From a bacterium (GTDB taxonomy: Bacteria > Auribacterota > Auribacteria > Auribacterales > Auribacteraceae), in contig JAHDNF010000002.1 in assembly GCA_018435605.1 (NCBI GenBank), positions 450,538-514,537 on the forward strand: a stretch of DNA of 64,000 nucleotides. Reading direction: 5' to 3'. The stretch's first letter is position 1; each line of letters starts with the position of its first letter. Positions 18,168 through 27,572 of the stretch are shown piece by piece. A program made the translations under genes and the position numbers. Below the pieces are notes generated by a model. It was not told the origin of the DNA. It saw only the letters and a program-made list of their open reading frames with translations, and made no database searches.

Positions 18168-21100
18168 AAGCCGGAACCTCCTTTTGTCGGCTGTTTCTCG
18201 AGAACATATCGAACAGCCCGCTTCTTACATCTTCAAAGAGTATATATATATTCGGTACAACAATCAATGTTAAAAACGTTGATGAAATCATGCCTCCCAT
18301 CACTGAGATAGCCAGAGGCGCCCACAGTCCGGCGGCTTTGCCTGTATCGAAAGCCATAGGAATAAGGCCGAGGATGGTAGTTGCGGATGTCATGCAGATA
18401 GGCCGCAACCGGTCTTTGCCCGCCTGAATTATTATTCTGAAACGCTGATACCCTTTATCTCGCAGGCTGTTGGCGTGGTCGATCAGAATAATTGCGTTGT
18501 TTACCACAATCCCCGCAAGCATAATCATCCCTATAAAAACCGATGTAGACAGAGGGTATTTGGCTATCTGTAAGGCCATAACTACTCCTATTCCTGCCAA
18601 AGGCACTGATATCATAATGATAAACGGCTGGTAGTACGACTGAAAAAGCGACGCTAAAATCATATACACCAGAATAACGGTAACAACAACCGCCCATGAC
18701 AGCTGGTTGCGACTTTTTAGAAGCAGTGGGTAATCGCCTCCAAACCGGTAAAAGTAATCTTTGGGAAATTTAACATCTTTCAGTAGTAGTTTTATTGATG
18801 AGGCAACAGTTCCCAAATCCTTGTCGCCGATATTGGCCGTAACCTGAATAAAGCGGTGTTTATTGCGCCGGTAAATTTCCGTTGGACCTTTTGACGGCAC
18901 GAACCCGGCTATTTGCTTTAAGGTAATCGGTTCACCGTTTTTAGTCTTTAAAGTCAGATTTTCCAGATCGGAAATGGTCATTCGGTTTTCTTCTTGAAGA
19001 CGTGTTATTGTTTCTATTTCCATGGCGTCGGTATGAAATTTAGTGGCACGCATACCGCGCATTTGTCCGTGTACGGTATCGGCCACACTTCGTACCGTAA
19101 ATCCGTACAGCGCCGCCCTCTGGCGGTCTACCACAAGGCTGTATTCCGGCTGAGGGTCTCGAGCGCGCAGTTTTATATCGGACAAAAAAGGCAGAATGCT
19201 TATGGTTTTGCCGACAGCGTTGGCCAGTTTTCGCAATTTTTCATAATCATGTCCGTATATATCGATAACCACTTCTTTCGACTCGCTCTGTTGTGCGCCG
19301 GTAAAAAAATAGATAAAGTAGCGAGGAAACTGCGATGTTTTTTTGCGCAGGCCGTCGATTATCTCTTCTTTCGTCCGGTGCCGTTTTTCCGGCGGCTCCA
19401 AGGTTACAATAATCTTCGGGTCGCCCTTTTTGACGTTGGAAGATACTGTCTGTACTTCTGGGATTTCAGCCAGCCACCCTTCTATAGTCCGCACTACTTC
19501 GTCTACACGTTCGAGCTTGGTTCCGGACGGCGGAGTCAAATTAATGGAAAACTGATCCTTGCTGTATGTACCGCTCAGTTCCATACCCATATTGGTTATA
19601 CGAAACATGGAAACCGCAAACAGCACCATAACCACAAGCAAAAACAGGTAACGATACCTGATAGATACCAAAAGAAGCTCCATATAGAGTTTCTGCATGA
19701 ACCCTTGAACAGTATGAACACGTTGCTTGAACCGCCACACTCTGGATATCTGATAATACATCATCGGCACCAGCGACAGCGATACGAACAACGACGCAAG
19801 AATCGAAAACGTAACCGTAAGCGCAAGACCGCTGTACAATATACGGATATCTTTGTCTATGAAAATCATAGGCAAAAAAACGGCAATCGTGGTTATTGTG
19901 GATGACAAAATAGCAAGCCACACCTGTTCACTGCCTTCTATTGCGGCGGTGCGTTTATCAACACCCCGCTGGCGTTTATGAAATATGTTCTCCAACACCA
20001 CTATGGAGTTGTCGACCAGCATACCGGTTCCGAGGGCAAGCCCGCTCAATGTCATAATGTTTAACGTAATGCCTGAAAAATTCATAAAAATGAATGTAGC
20101 GACTACGGAAATAGGTATTGAAAGAGCTATGACTGCGGTGGCGGCAAAATCGCGCAAAAATAGATAAAGCACAGCCATGGCAAGGATAGCGCCGATAAGC
20201 AATGACGATTTAACCGAATTGATGGCTACCTCGATAAACTCTCCCTGATCGTACAAAAAAGTGATGGATACATCTTCTTTTTTAAGGTCGTCGAGGATTT
20301 GGTCTACCTCATGGCGTATTTTTTTTGAAAGATGGAATGTGTTGGCATTGCTCTCTTTGGAAATGTAAATGCCCACGTTGTCGTACAAATTTATACGCGC
20401 ATAAGCATTGGGTTCCAAATAGCCGTCCTGCACATCCGCGACATCTTCAAGACGGATGATGGAGCCTTGACGGGTAAGCCCGATACCGATTTGTTTGATT
20501 TCATCTACAGTATTAAAAAGCCCCATTGTCCTAATGAGGTATTTTTCACGGATTTCCTCCATTTCCCCAACCAGCAGGTTGAAATTGTTTCTTCCGAGGC
20601 TGTCCATAATCTCTTTGTAAGACATATTGTATTTGAGCATTTTTGCCTGATCGATGTCGACCAGGACTTTGCGTTCCCTGCCGCCCCATACTTCCACGTT
20701 GGCGACCCCATCAATCCGAGTAAGCCGGCTTTTTAGTTTCTCGTCAACTATTGTGCGAAGTTCTTCGGGCGAATGGGTATCGCTGGTAACGGACAATATA
20801 ACGTTCGAGTTCTGGGAATATTCCCATTTGGCTATGACCGGTTTGTTCGCTTCCGGAGGCAGTTTGTTTTTTACGCGGGAAAATTTTTCGCGCACCTCCA
20901 GAGATGCGAAATCCATGTTGGTTCCTGTCTCAAATTCAAGAACTACGATAGAAAGGGATTCACGGGAATTTGAATAGATGGCGGTCAAGTGGCTTACGGT
21001 TCCGACCGCTTCCTCAACCATATTGGTAATCATGGATTCCACCTCGGTTGGAGGCATACCGCCTCGCACGGAAACCATGATGCTGATCTGTCCCATATCA

Positions 21101-21219
21101 CGGTTAGGGGTAAGTTCCACAGGCAGTCGGCTCAGGCTTATAAACCCGAACAGCAAAACGCCTGTGAACAACATAATTATGGATACCGGTCTGCTGACCG
21201 ATTTAGCTGGCAGTCCCAT
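18157..21219 (-). CDS. RND-family efflux permease (second of pair)
   Basis: The 1020-residue protein is a full-length RND (AcrB-like) permease. It has 12 membrane helices in two halves, two large periplasmic loops, and a membrane relay motif GMLVDNSIVVLEN in helix 4. These pumps export hydrophobic or lipid-like compounds using proton motive force and usually need a membrane-fusion protein and outer-membrane channel; neither is beside it. Helix 10 carries GIVVNNAIILID, as in non-AcrB RND groups lacking the AcrB lysine. Its start overlaps the first RND gene by 17 bases, with no strong RBS, so translation is coupled. Confidence 0.92.
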   Translation of the reverse strand: MGLPAKSVSRPVSIIMLFTGVLLFGFISLSRLPVELTPNRDMGQISIMVSVRGGMPPTEVESMITNMVEEAVGTVSHLTAIYSNSRESLSIVVLEFETGTNMDFASLEVREKFSRVKNKLPPEANKPVIAKWEYSQNSNVILSVTSDTHSPEELRTIVDEKLKSRLTRIDGVANVEVWGGRERKVLVDIDQAKMLKYNMSYKEIMDSLGRNNFNLLVGEMEEIREKYLIRTMGLFNTVDEIKQIGIGLTRQGSIIRLEDVADVQDGYLEPNAYARINLYDNVGIYISKESNANTFHLSKKIRHEVDQILDDLKKEDVSITFLYDQGEFIEVAINSVKSSLLIGAILAMAVLYLFLRDFAATAVIALSIPISVVATFIFMNFSGITLNIMTLSGLALGTGMLVDNSIVVLENIFHKRQRGVDKRTAAIEGSEQVWLAILSSTITTIAVFLPMIFIDKDIRILYSGLALTVTFSILASLFVSLSLVPMMYYQISRVWRFKQRVHTVQGFMQKLYMELLLVSIRYRYLFLLVVMVLFAVSMFRITNMGMELSGTYSKDQFSINLTPPSGTKLERVDEVVRTIEGWLAEIPEVQTVSSNVKKGDPKIIVTLEPPEKRHRTKEEIIDGLRKKTSQFPRYFIYFFTGAQQSESKEVVIDIYGHDYEKLRKLANAVGKTISILPFLSDIKLRARDPQPEYSLVVDRQRAALYGFTVRSVADTVHGQMRGMRATKFHTDAMEIETITRLQEENRMTISDLENLTLKTKNGEPITLKQIAGFVPSKGPTEIYRRNKHRFIQVTANIGDKDLGTVASSIKLLLKDVKFPKDYFYRFGGDYPLLLKSRNQLSWAVVVTVILVYMILASLFQSYYQPFIIMISVPLAGIGVVMALQIAKYPLSTSVFIGMIMLAGIVVNNAIILIDHANSLRDKGYQRFRIIIQAGKDRLRPICMTSATTILGLIPMAFDTGKAAGLWAPLAISVMGGMISSTFLTLIVVPNIYILFEDVRSGLFDMFSRNSRQKEVPAYEQ

Positions 21220-24200
21220 TGTCTTTTGCCAATCGATTTGCGAAAACCCGTTGAAACGACGCTTTTATACTTTCCACATAATAGTAGACGATAGGGATGA
21301 TAAACAGTGTCAAAAAGGTAGACGTAGTCAACCCGCCCATCACGGTAATTGCCATAGGCGACCGTAATTCGGATCCTTCCTCAAGCCCTACAGCCAGCGG
21401 AATTAATCCGATAATTGTGGTCAGCGCGCTCATCATGATAGGTCGCAGACGTATTCGGCTGGCAAGAAATGCCGCTTCAAGCGCAGAGTACCCTTGCGTT
21501 CTTAGCAGATTGATGAACTCAATTAGCACAATACCGTTATTGACCACAATTCCACCAAGCATAATCACTCCAAGCATAACCACCACGCTAACCGGTGTCT
21601 GAGTGGCGTATAACGCCACAGCGATACCAATTAACGACAACGGCACTGTGAACATGATTATAAACGGCTGGATGAACGATTCGAACTGAGACGCCATTAC
21701 CATATAAACCAGCAGAATAGATAAAGCCAGCGCCATAAACAGGTTGTTGAAAGATTCCTTGATTTCTTTATTTTCTCCTGCCAGTTTCATCTGATAACCG
21801 TCTTGGAGTTTAGGAACCATGTTGTCGACCATATTTTGAACATCTTCGCTAACATCTTTCAGGTCACGCCCGAATATGTTGGCTGTTACAAGAACGGTTC
21901 GTTCTTGATCGATTCTTTTGATTTCGCTCGGCCCGTAACCGCGTGTAATCACAGCTACCTGTTTAAGGGGTACTGTCACGTCGAGCAGGTCGGATTTGAT
22001 TAGCAGTTCGCGGATATTGAGAAAATCTTTTCTGTCTTCTTCTCTAAGCTGAACGCGGATATCGTATTCCCGTCCTTCTTCCTTAAATTTGGTTGCTACT
22101 GTCCCTTTTAGGGCGGTATGCGCGGCTATGGCTATCTGATCGACTGACACGCCGTAGGTTGCCGCCTGATCTTTTATGATAGTAATTTTTGTTTCCGGAT
22201 TGGACAGCGAACGGGTCGATTTGACGCCGTATATGCCTTTGATCCGATTAAGCCCGGTCTGCACCTGTTCGGTCATTTCATTAAGTACATCAAGGCTATA
22301 ACCCGATAGTTGAACGACCACAGGGCTGTCTGTTCCCATAAGCGATTTAAACACGCTTTCCTGAAGCACATACTGTACCTTCAAATCGCCCAGATCCATG
22401 TTTGTTATGCCCACTTTGATATTCTGTATTATCTGTTCGGTAGACAAAGCTCGGTTTTCTTTCAATGTAACCAACAGTTCGCCCTGATGCGATTCCAGTA
22501 TATTTATTTCCGCCTGTTCGCGCGCCGCTTCCTGATCGGAGCCTATGGACACGGCCAGCGATTTGGTTTCAGGCATTCGCAGTATATACTGCTCTATTTT
22601 AGAAACAGCTTCGTTGGTAATTTCCAGTTTAGAGCCTGTCGGCATATCGGCTTTGATAAGAAACTGCCCCTGATCGACCTTAGGCAACAACTCCCGGTCA
22701 ATGTTGAGCATCAGCATAGCGCTCATGACAAAGAAAACGCTAACGAGTGCCATTATAAAAAAGAAATAAACGCCGCGCCGACGGCCTTTTTTCAGGAAAA
22801 ACAACTTTTCCTTTATCGCATCAAGCGATTGTGCCTGTTTTTTGTTTTTCATCTTGATCTTTGTAGCCAGCAAAGGTATTAACGATACAGCCACAGCAAG
22901 AGACGCCACAAGGCCGAAACACACTGTAAACGCCAAATCTTTAAATATCTGCCCCGCCAACCCCGGCACGAAAATAAGAGGAAAAAACACCGCCACAGTG
23001 GTAAATGTGGACGATGTAATTGCACTTGTAACCTCATTAGTGCCCTGTACGGCGGAATCAACAGGAGAGTATCCCATCTCGCGGTACCGGAAAATGTTTT
23101 CGATCACCACAATGGCGTTATCCACCAGCATGCCCACAGCGAGCGCCAGCCCTCCGAGCGACATCATGTTAAGAGACATAGGCTGAAATATTTCGCCCTT
23201 GAAATACATCATGATAAACGTACCCATAACCGAAATCGGAATCGCAAAAGTAACTATCATGGCGCTACGCATATTTCGAAGGAAAAACAATATTACCAAA
23301 AACGCCAGCAATCCTCCCTGAACCGCGGCATTACGGACTCCGTTGATTGATTGGCTGATGAACTCCGATTGATCATAGATAATTTCCAGCCTCATACCCG
23401 GCGGAAAATCTTCCCGCAGAAATTTCAGTTCATTAAGTACGTTTCGAACTACATTGATGGTATTTGTAGCCGATTGTTTTTGAATGGTAACCGATATATC
23501 CGATTTGCCGTTCAGACGTGAGTAAGATGTCGTTTTTTTAAATGTATCTTTTATATCGGCGATTTCCCTCAGTAATACAAGGCGGTTTTCTCTTCGTTTG
23601 GATTTGGTTTCTTCCTCTTTACGCTGGTAGCTCATTGTCTGTCTTTCGCTAGGCGGCAACGGTTCTAGCATCGGCGAGGAATCGTCGGATGTTCCTATTC
23701 TTTTGTCTATGGTTACCGGCGTGTACCCTATTTCCCTGACATGCTGGTATTCACCGATAGTTCGTATCAAGTACTCGTATGTCTGGTCTTTGATTGTTCC
23801 GGCAGGATAGTTCAGGTTGGTTTGATCGAGAGCGTTTACTACCGAATTGATAGAGATGCCCGATGCCTGTAATCTGCCCTGATCAACCTCAACTAGAATT
23901 TCGCGTGTCAAACCGCCGCTTATTGAAACCGAAGCCACCCCTTCCACTTTTTCCAGTCCGTCTTTAAGTATACTGCGCGATAATTTGCGTAGTTCGTACG
24001 GGTCGAGTTCTCCGGTTACGCTGAAACGCAGTATCGGAAGATCGAAGGGATTGAATTTGATTACCACAGGGTCTTCCGACTCGTTAGGAAACCGGTCTTT
24101 GATCATGTCGAGTTTTTCGCGTACATTCAGCGAGGCGAAATCCATGTTGGTTCCCCAGTTAAACGATACGGTGACGATACTGGTTCCTTCTTTGGATACC

Positions 24201-24445
24201 GACGTAATACCCCGCATATTTCCAACAGCGCCGACCGCTTCTTCTATTGGCCGGGTTATTAGAGTTTCTATTTCTTCGGGCGCGGCATTCGCATACTGGG
24301 TCAATATGGATAAGCGCGGATAGTTGATCGGCGGAAACAGTTCCTGCGGAAGGCGGGCATACGAAATTATCCCAAGCAGTGCAACTCCGAAATAAAACAT
24401 AGTTATCGTAACCGGTTTTCTAACCGAAAACGCGGATATATTCAT
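21203..24445 (-). CDS. RND-family efflux permease (first of pair)
   Basis: The 1080-residue RND permease has the same topology as its neighbour, with AVGMLVDNAIVVIEN in the fourth helix and a Lys/Arg/Ser-rich insertion in the first periplasmic half (about residues 255-290). A GGAG site about 8 bases before the ATG supports the start, and this is the first gene of the long minus-strand run. Tandem, non-identical RND genes can form mixed trimers, as in MdtBC. The substrate is not known. No adaptor or TolC-type gene is found upstream or downstream. Confidence 0.92.
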   Translation of the reverse strand: MNISAFSVRKPVTITMFYFGVALLGIISYARLPQELFPPINYPRLSILTQYANAAPEEIETLITRPIEEAVGAVGNMRGITSVSKEGTSIVTVSFNWGTNMDFASLNVREKLDMIKDRFPNESEDPVVIKFNPFDLPILRFSVTGELDPYELRKLSRSILKDGLEKVEGVASVSISGGLTREILVEVDQGRLQASGISINSVVNALDQTNLNYPAGTIKDQTYEYLIRTIGEYQHVREIGYTPVTIDKRIGTSDDSSPMLEPLPPSERQTMSYQRKEEETKSKRRENRLVLLREIADIKDTFKKTTSYSRLNGKSDISVTIQKQSATNTINVVRNVLNELKFLREDFPPGMRLEIIYDQSEFISQSINGVRNAAVQGGLLAFLVILFFLRNMRSAMIVTFAIPISVMGTFIMMYFKGEIFQPMSLNMMSLGGLALAVGMLVDNAIVVIENIFRYREMGYSPVDSAVQGTNEVTSAITSSTFTTVAVFFPLIFVPGLAGQIFKDLAFTVCFGLVASLAVAVSLIPLLATKIKMKNKKQAQSLDAIKEKLFFLKKGRRRGVYFFFIMALVSVFFVMSAMLMLNIDRELLPKVDQGQFLIKADMPTGSKLEITNEAVSKIEQYILRMPETKSLAVSIGSDQEAAREQAEINILESHQGELLVTLKENRALSTEQIIQNIKVGITNMDLGDLKVQYVLQESVFKSLMGTDSPVVVQLSGYSLDVLNEMTEQVQTGLNRIKGIYGVKSTRSLSNPETKITIIKDQAATYGVSVDQIAIAAHTALKGTVATKFKEEGREYDIRVQLREEDRKDFLNIRELLIKSDLLDVTVPLKQVAVITRGYGPSEIKRIDQERTVLVTANIFGRDLKDVSEDVQNMVDNMVPKLQDGYQMKLAGENKEIKESFNNLFMALALSILLVYMVMASQFESFIQPFIIMFTVPLSLIGIAVALYATQTPVSVVVMLGVIMLGGIVVNNGIVLIEFINLLRTQGYSALEAAFLASRIRLRPIMMSALTTIIGLIPLAVGLEEGSELRSPMAITVMGGLTTSTFLTLFIIPIVYYYVESIKASFQRVFANRLAKDNGTAS

Positions 24446-24872
24446 ATATGCACTCCATGCGCGTGGTTAGCGGCCTGTACTGGCGGTATATCGGATAAAG
24501 CAATCGTATATAATCTCATGAAAAAGTGAGAAAATCCAGTCATTATTTTCTGCCGGGTATTTTGCGCCGCGTTACAATTTCAATCGACCGATATTCTAAG
24601 AAACTTAACCGTATCTCACGGTAAAACGGTTAATAATTTCAAACACTTGTACGGAGGCTACAGAATATTCTGTCATTTAATGAGATACGCAAACTGAAAA
24701 TTTGATCAAAAAAACCGGCGCGATAATAAAAGAAAAAATGCAGATTACCAAGCATAATGGTTATAATTAGAAAATCCTATTACCATATCCGATCACTAAC
24801 CTGACAACTCTAAGGCCGGTTTTTCATTTTCAGAGTAGATATATCATACGGAGCAAGCGTTTCGCAAACATC
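24446..24872. other. intergenic region with distant inverted repeat
   Basis: The stretch lies upstream of the RND pair and downstream of the antiporter gene. It holds no credible gene. A 10-bp inverted repeat (AAAAACCGGC at 24710-24719 and GCCGGTTTTT at 24815-24824) is separated by about 95 bases. The promoter of the RND-led operon should lie near 24460-24560, but I could not pick one with confidence. Confidence 0.4.
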
Positions 24873-27029
24873 TTACAACGGTTCGGCAAGTTTCAATTTT
24901 TCTATTGCTTGACGGTTTCCCACAACGACAAGAATATCGTTGCCGAAAATCCGTTCAGCCGGACTGGGTGTAACTATCCGGTTATCGGCACGACGTATAC
25001 CTACTACGGTAACCCCGTGTTTCTGGCGGAACCTTATATCCGCCAAAGTTCTGCCGGCTAAGTCCGAATTATCCGCGACCTGTATTTCGGCAACGGCAAA
25101 ACGGTCTTGAGTTTCGGTATCACTGGTCTTATTAAATTCCCTAAAGAGTATTTCGGCTTGTTTTAACTCATCCGCGGATCCCATTATAACCACACGGTCG
25201 CCAGGATATATTTTGTGATCAGGGTCCGGATCATAATATATCCGGCCTGCCCTGCTGATCGCCAATATTGAGGCTCCTGTCATAGAGCGCAGGGGAATAT
25301 CCCTTATAGTCTGACCCACTACAGACACGTCAGGGCGGATTAGCACCTCGCGAAACGCGATAGGCCAATTGACGTTTTCCGGCAGGAAATCCATTGCGTA
25401 CACCAAAGTATCCGCCGCTTGTTCCGCCGCGTCGGCGAACGGACGGAATATAACCTTAGCGCCCATATTCTCAAACTCGGCCGCTTCATGTTTATTTGTT
25501 GCTGTCAAAGCCACGTTGCCGGTATATCCGAGATTCTTGAGATTATGCAATAACGCCGAATTCAATTCTTTAGACCGCACAGTGCTGACTATCCATCTCG
25601 CTTTGCGCAAAGGCAACTGGTCGTGAATGTCAGGGTCTGCCATGTCGCCGTACAGAACTGATATGCCTCGCGAACGCCATTTTTCAAGCGCCCCGGGATC
25701 GAAGTCCACCCCTATTATTATTTTGTCGCGCCGTAAAAGGTATTCTGCAAGGCCGCTACCGTAATTGCCCAATCCGACGAGAATCACGTCAACGGATGTA
25801 TCATCTTTCAATTCGTCTATAGATGTTTCCCTGTAAGGATTGCGCAACTCGAATATTTTCAAAGGACCGGACAAAATGCGGTAAAGACTGCCGGAATACA
25901 AAATCATGTAGGTTGATGCGAAAATAGTTATTCCGCCTACAAGGGTAATAAGCCCCATGGTTTCCTGATTTATATGCCCTATGCTCAACCCCAACGCCGC
26001 AACTATCAGCGAAAATTCACTTATCTGCGCTACTGTCAGGCCGGCAAGAAAACCTGTCCTGCGCCGATATCCCATAATTCCCATTATCACCAAAACAATA
26101 AGCGGATTGCCGATAAGAACGAATAAAGATAACAGCACCGCTGAATTGACCTGAGATCCAACGGTAGACCAGTCCAAACGCGCTCCGAGAGCGATGAAAA
26201 AAAACAGAAGCAGGAAATCACGGATACTTGTAAGCCTAGCGCCTATAGAGTCCCTGTAACTAGTTGATGCTAAAGATATACCGGCGAGAAAAGCGCCTAC
26301 TTCTTTACTGAATCCCAACAGTTCACTGCCAGCGCCGAGAAAAACAGCCCAAGCAATGGCGAAAAGAGTAAGAAGCTCATTAGAATGTGCCAGCCGTCCG
26401 ACTAGGCGCGGTAAAACATATCTCATCAACAACGCTATAACAGCAAGGAACCCCAGTCCTTTAAGGGTGATGAGAATCGAAGAAACGAAAAACGAAGTTT
26501 CACCCGAAACCTGTTGTCCGAACGTGGTCAGGCCTACCAACGCCAAAATTGCGGCAATATCCTGAACGATCAGAAAACCGATAGCTATTTGGCCGTGCAA
26601 AGAATCGATTTCCTTTTTATCCGACAAAAGTTTGACAATGATAATCGTGCTTGAAAATGTCAAAGCCACGGCAACATAAGCTGAACTTAAAACAGGAATT
26701 CCCAGCGATAAGGCGATCACGAATCCGATGGCGGAGGTAAAAATAATCTGGCCGAGTCCTGTTGCCAAAGCCACAGGGCCGGTAGTACGGATCAGTTTCA
26801 AATCGAGCTTGAGTCCGACGATAAATAAAAGAAGAGATATCCCCATATGGGCTAACAACTCGATTTGATCATAACTGCCGATTAGCCCCAAGCAAGACGG
26901 GCCGCTGAGAATACCTGTGGCCAGAAACATTATCAACAAAGGCTGACGCAGTTTTTTCCCGACTATTCCAAGAATCGTCGCCAAACCGAGAATAGCAGAT
27001 ACCTCGAAAAATGTGTTTCCGTGACCCAT
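24873..27029 (-). CDS. CPA2 cation:proton antiporter with RCK/TrkA domains
   Basis: The 718-residue protein has an N-terminal Na+/H+ exchanger-type membrane domain (about 1-390, roughly 12 helices). A TrkA-N/RCK nucleotide-binding domain follows, with GLGNYGSGLAEYLL at about 418. Two TrkA-C-like segments finish the protein (about 560-630 and 645-718). This order is that of KefB/YbaL-type transporters moving K+ or Na+ against H+. Two C-terminal regulatory segments, rather than one, is notable. AAGGATGG precedes the ATG. It stands alone between yqeY and the RND cluster on the same strand. Confidence 0.9.
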   Translation of the reverse strand: MGHGNTFFEVSAILGLATILGIVGKKLRQPLLIMFLATGILSGPSCLGLIGSYDQIELLAHMGISLLLFIVGLKLDLKLIRTTGPVALATGLGQIIFTSAIGFVIALSLGIPVLSSAYVAVALTFSSTIIIVKLLSDKKEIDSLHGQIAIGFLIVQDIAAILALVGLTTFGQQVSGETSFFVSSILITLKGLGFLAVIALLMRYVLPRLVGRLAHSNELLTLFAIAWAVFLGAGSELLGFSKEVGAFLAGISLASTSYRDSIGARLTSIRDFLLLFFFIALGARLDWSTVGSQVNSAVLLSLFVLIGNPLIVLVIMGIMGYRRRTGFLAGLTVAQISEFSLIVAALGLSIGHINQETMGLITLVGGITIFASTYMILYSGSLYRILSGPLKIFELRNPYRETSIDELKDDTSVDVILVGLGNYGSGLAEYLLRRDKIIIGVDFDPGALEKWRSRGISVLYGDMADPDIHDQLPLRKARWIVSTVRSKELNSALLHNLKNLGYTGNVALTATNKHEAAEFENMGAKVIFRPFADAAEQAADTLVYAMDFLPENVNWPIAFREVLIRPDVSVVGQTIRDIPLRSMTGASILAISRAGRIYYDPDPDHKIYPGDRVVIMGSADELKQAEILFREFNKTSDTETQDRFAVAEIQVADNSDLAGRTLADIRFRQKHGVTVVGIRRADNRIVTPSPAERIFGNDILVVVGNRQAIEKLKLAEPL

Positions 27030-27082
27030 TACACCATCCTTAACATTTCAAAATCATTGCTTTACAGCATACATTGCCGTTG

Positions 27083-27529
27083 TCATCCGCGCAATTTTAC
27101 CCTGACAATTTCCTGAACGGTTTTCCCGTCGGTACGTGATCCGTATTCGGACATAACTTCACGCATGACGATTCCCATATCTTTCGCCTGCGAGAGTTTT
27201 TTTTCGGTTATAATCGCGTCGATTATCTGTTCGAGTTCATTGACGCTCAACTGGGCGGGCAGGTACTGGGTCAATATATCAATTTCGTCCTGTTCTTTTT
27301 GAACGAGTTCGCCGCGCTCCCCTTTTTTATACAACACAACGGCTTCCTCACGGGATTTTATGCCGCGCTTGATAATTTTTATCGTTTCGTCATCGGTAAT
27401 ATCGATTTTGTTATCTATTTCAAACCGGCGAATTTCCGAAAAAACCATGCGAAGCACACCCACTTTAAACTGATTTTTTTCTTTCATAGCGATTTTAGTA
27501 TCGTTTTGAATCTGCTCTTTGATGGTCAT
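27083..27529 (-). CDS. YqeY/GatB-domain protein
   Basis: The 148-residue protein matches the YqeY family (an AspRS/GatB C-terminal-like domain). It starts with a helical basic segment TIKEQIQNDTKIAMKEKN and later has LTQYLPAQLS and DMGIVMREVM, which are family landmarks. The role is uncertain; the related GatB domain contacts tRNA. An AGGAGAG site supports the ATG. It sits 43 bases downstream of the cyclase gene. Confidence 0.88.
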   Translation of the reverse strand: MTIKEQIQNDTKIAMKEKNQFKVGVLRMVFSEIRRFEIDNKIDITDDETIKIIKRGIKSREEAVVLYKKGERGELVQKEQDEIDILTQYLPAQLSVNELEQIIDAIITEKKLSQAKDMGIVMREVMSEYGSRTDGKTVQEIVRVKLRG

Positions 27530-27572
27530 ATCTAACTCTCCTTGGTAAGCCGGTTATTCCGCGGACAGACGG

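Noticed and set aside
18994-19905. Long plus-strand open frame of about 300 codons antisense to the RND gene
   Set aside because: Composition is that of a shadow frame (many His, Tyr, Arg runs), it has no ribosome-binding site, and the opposite strand encodes a clear RND permease.
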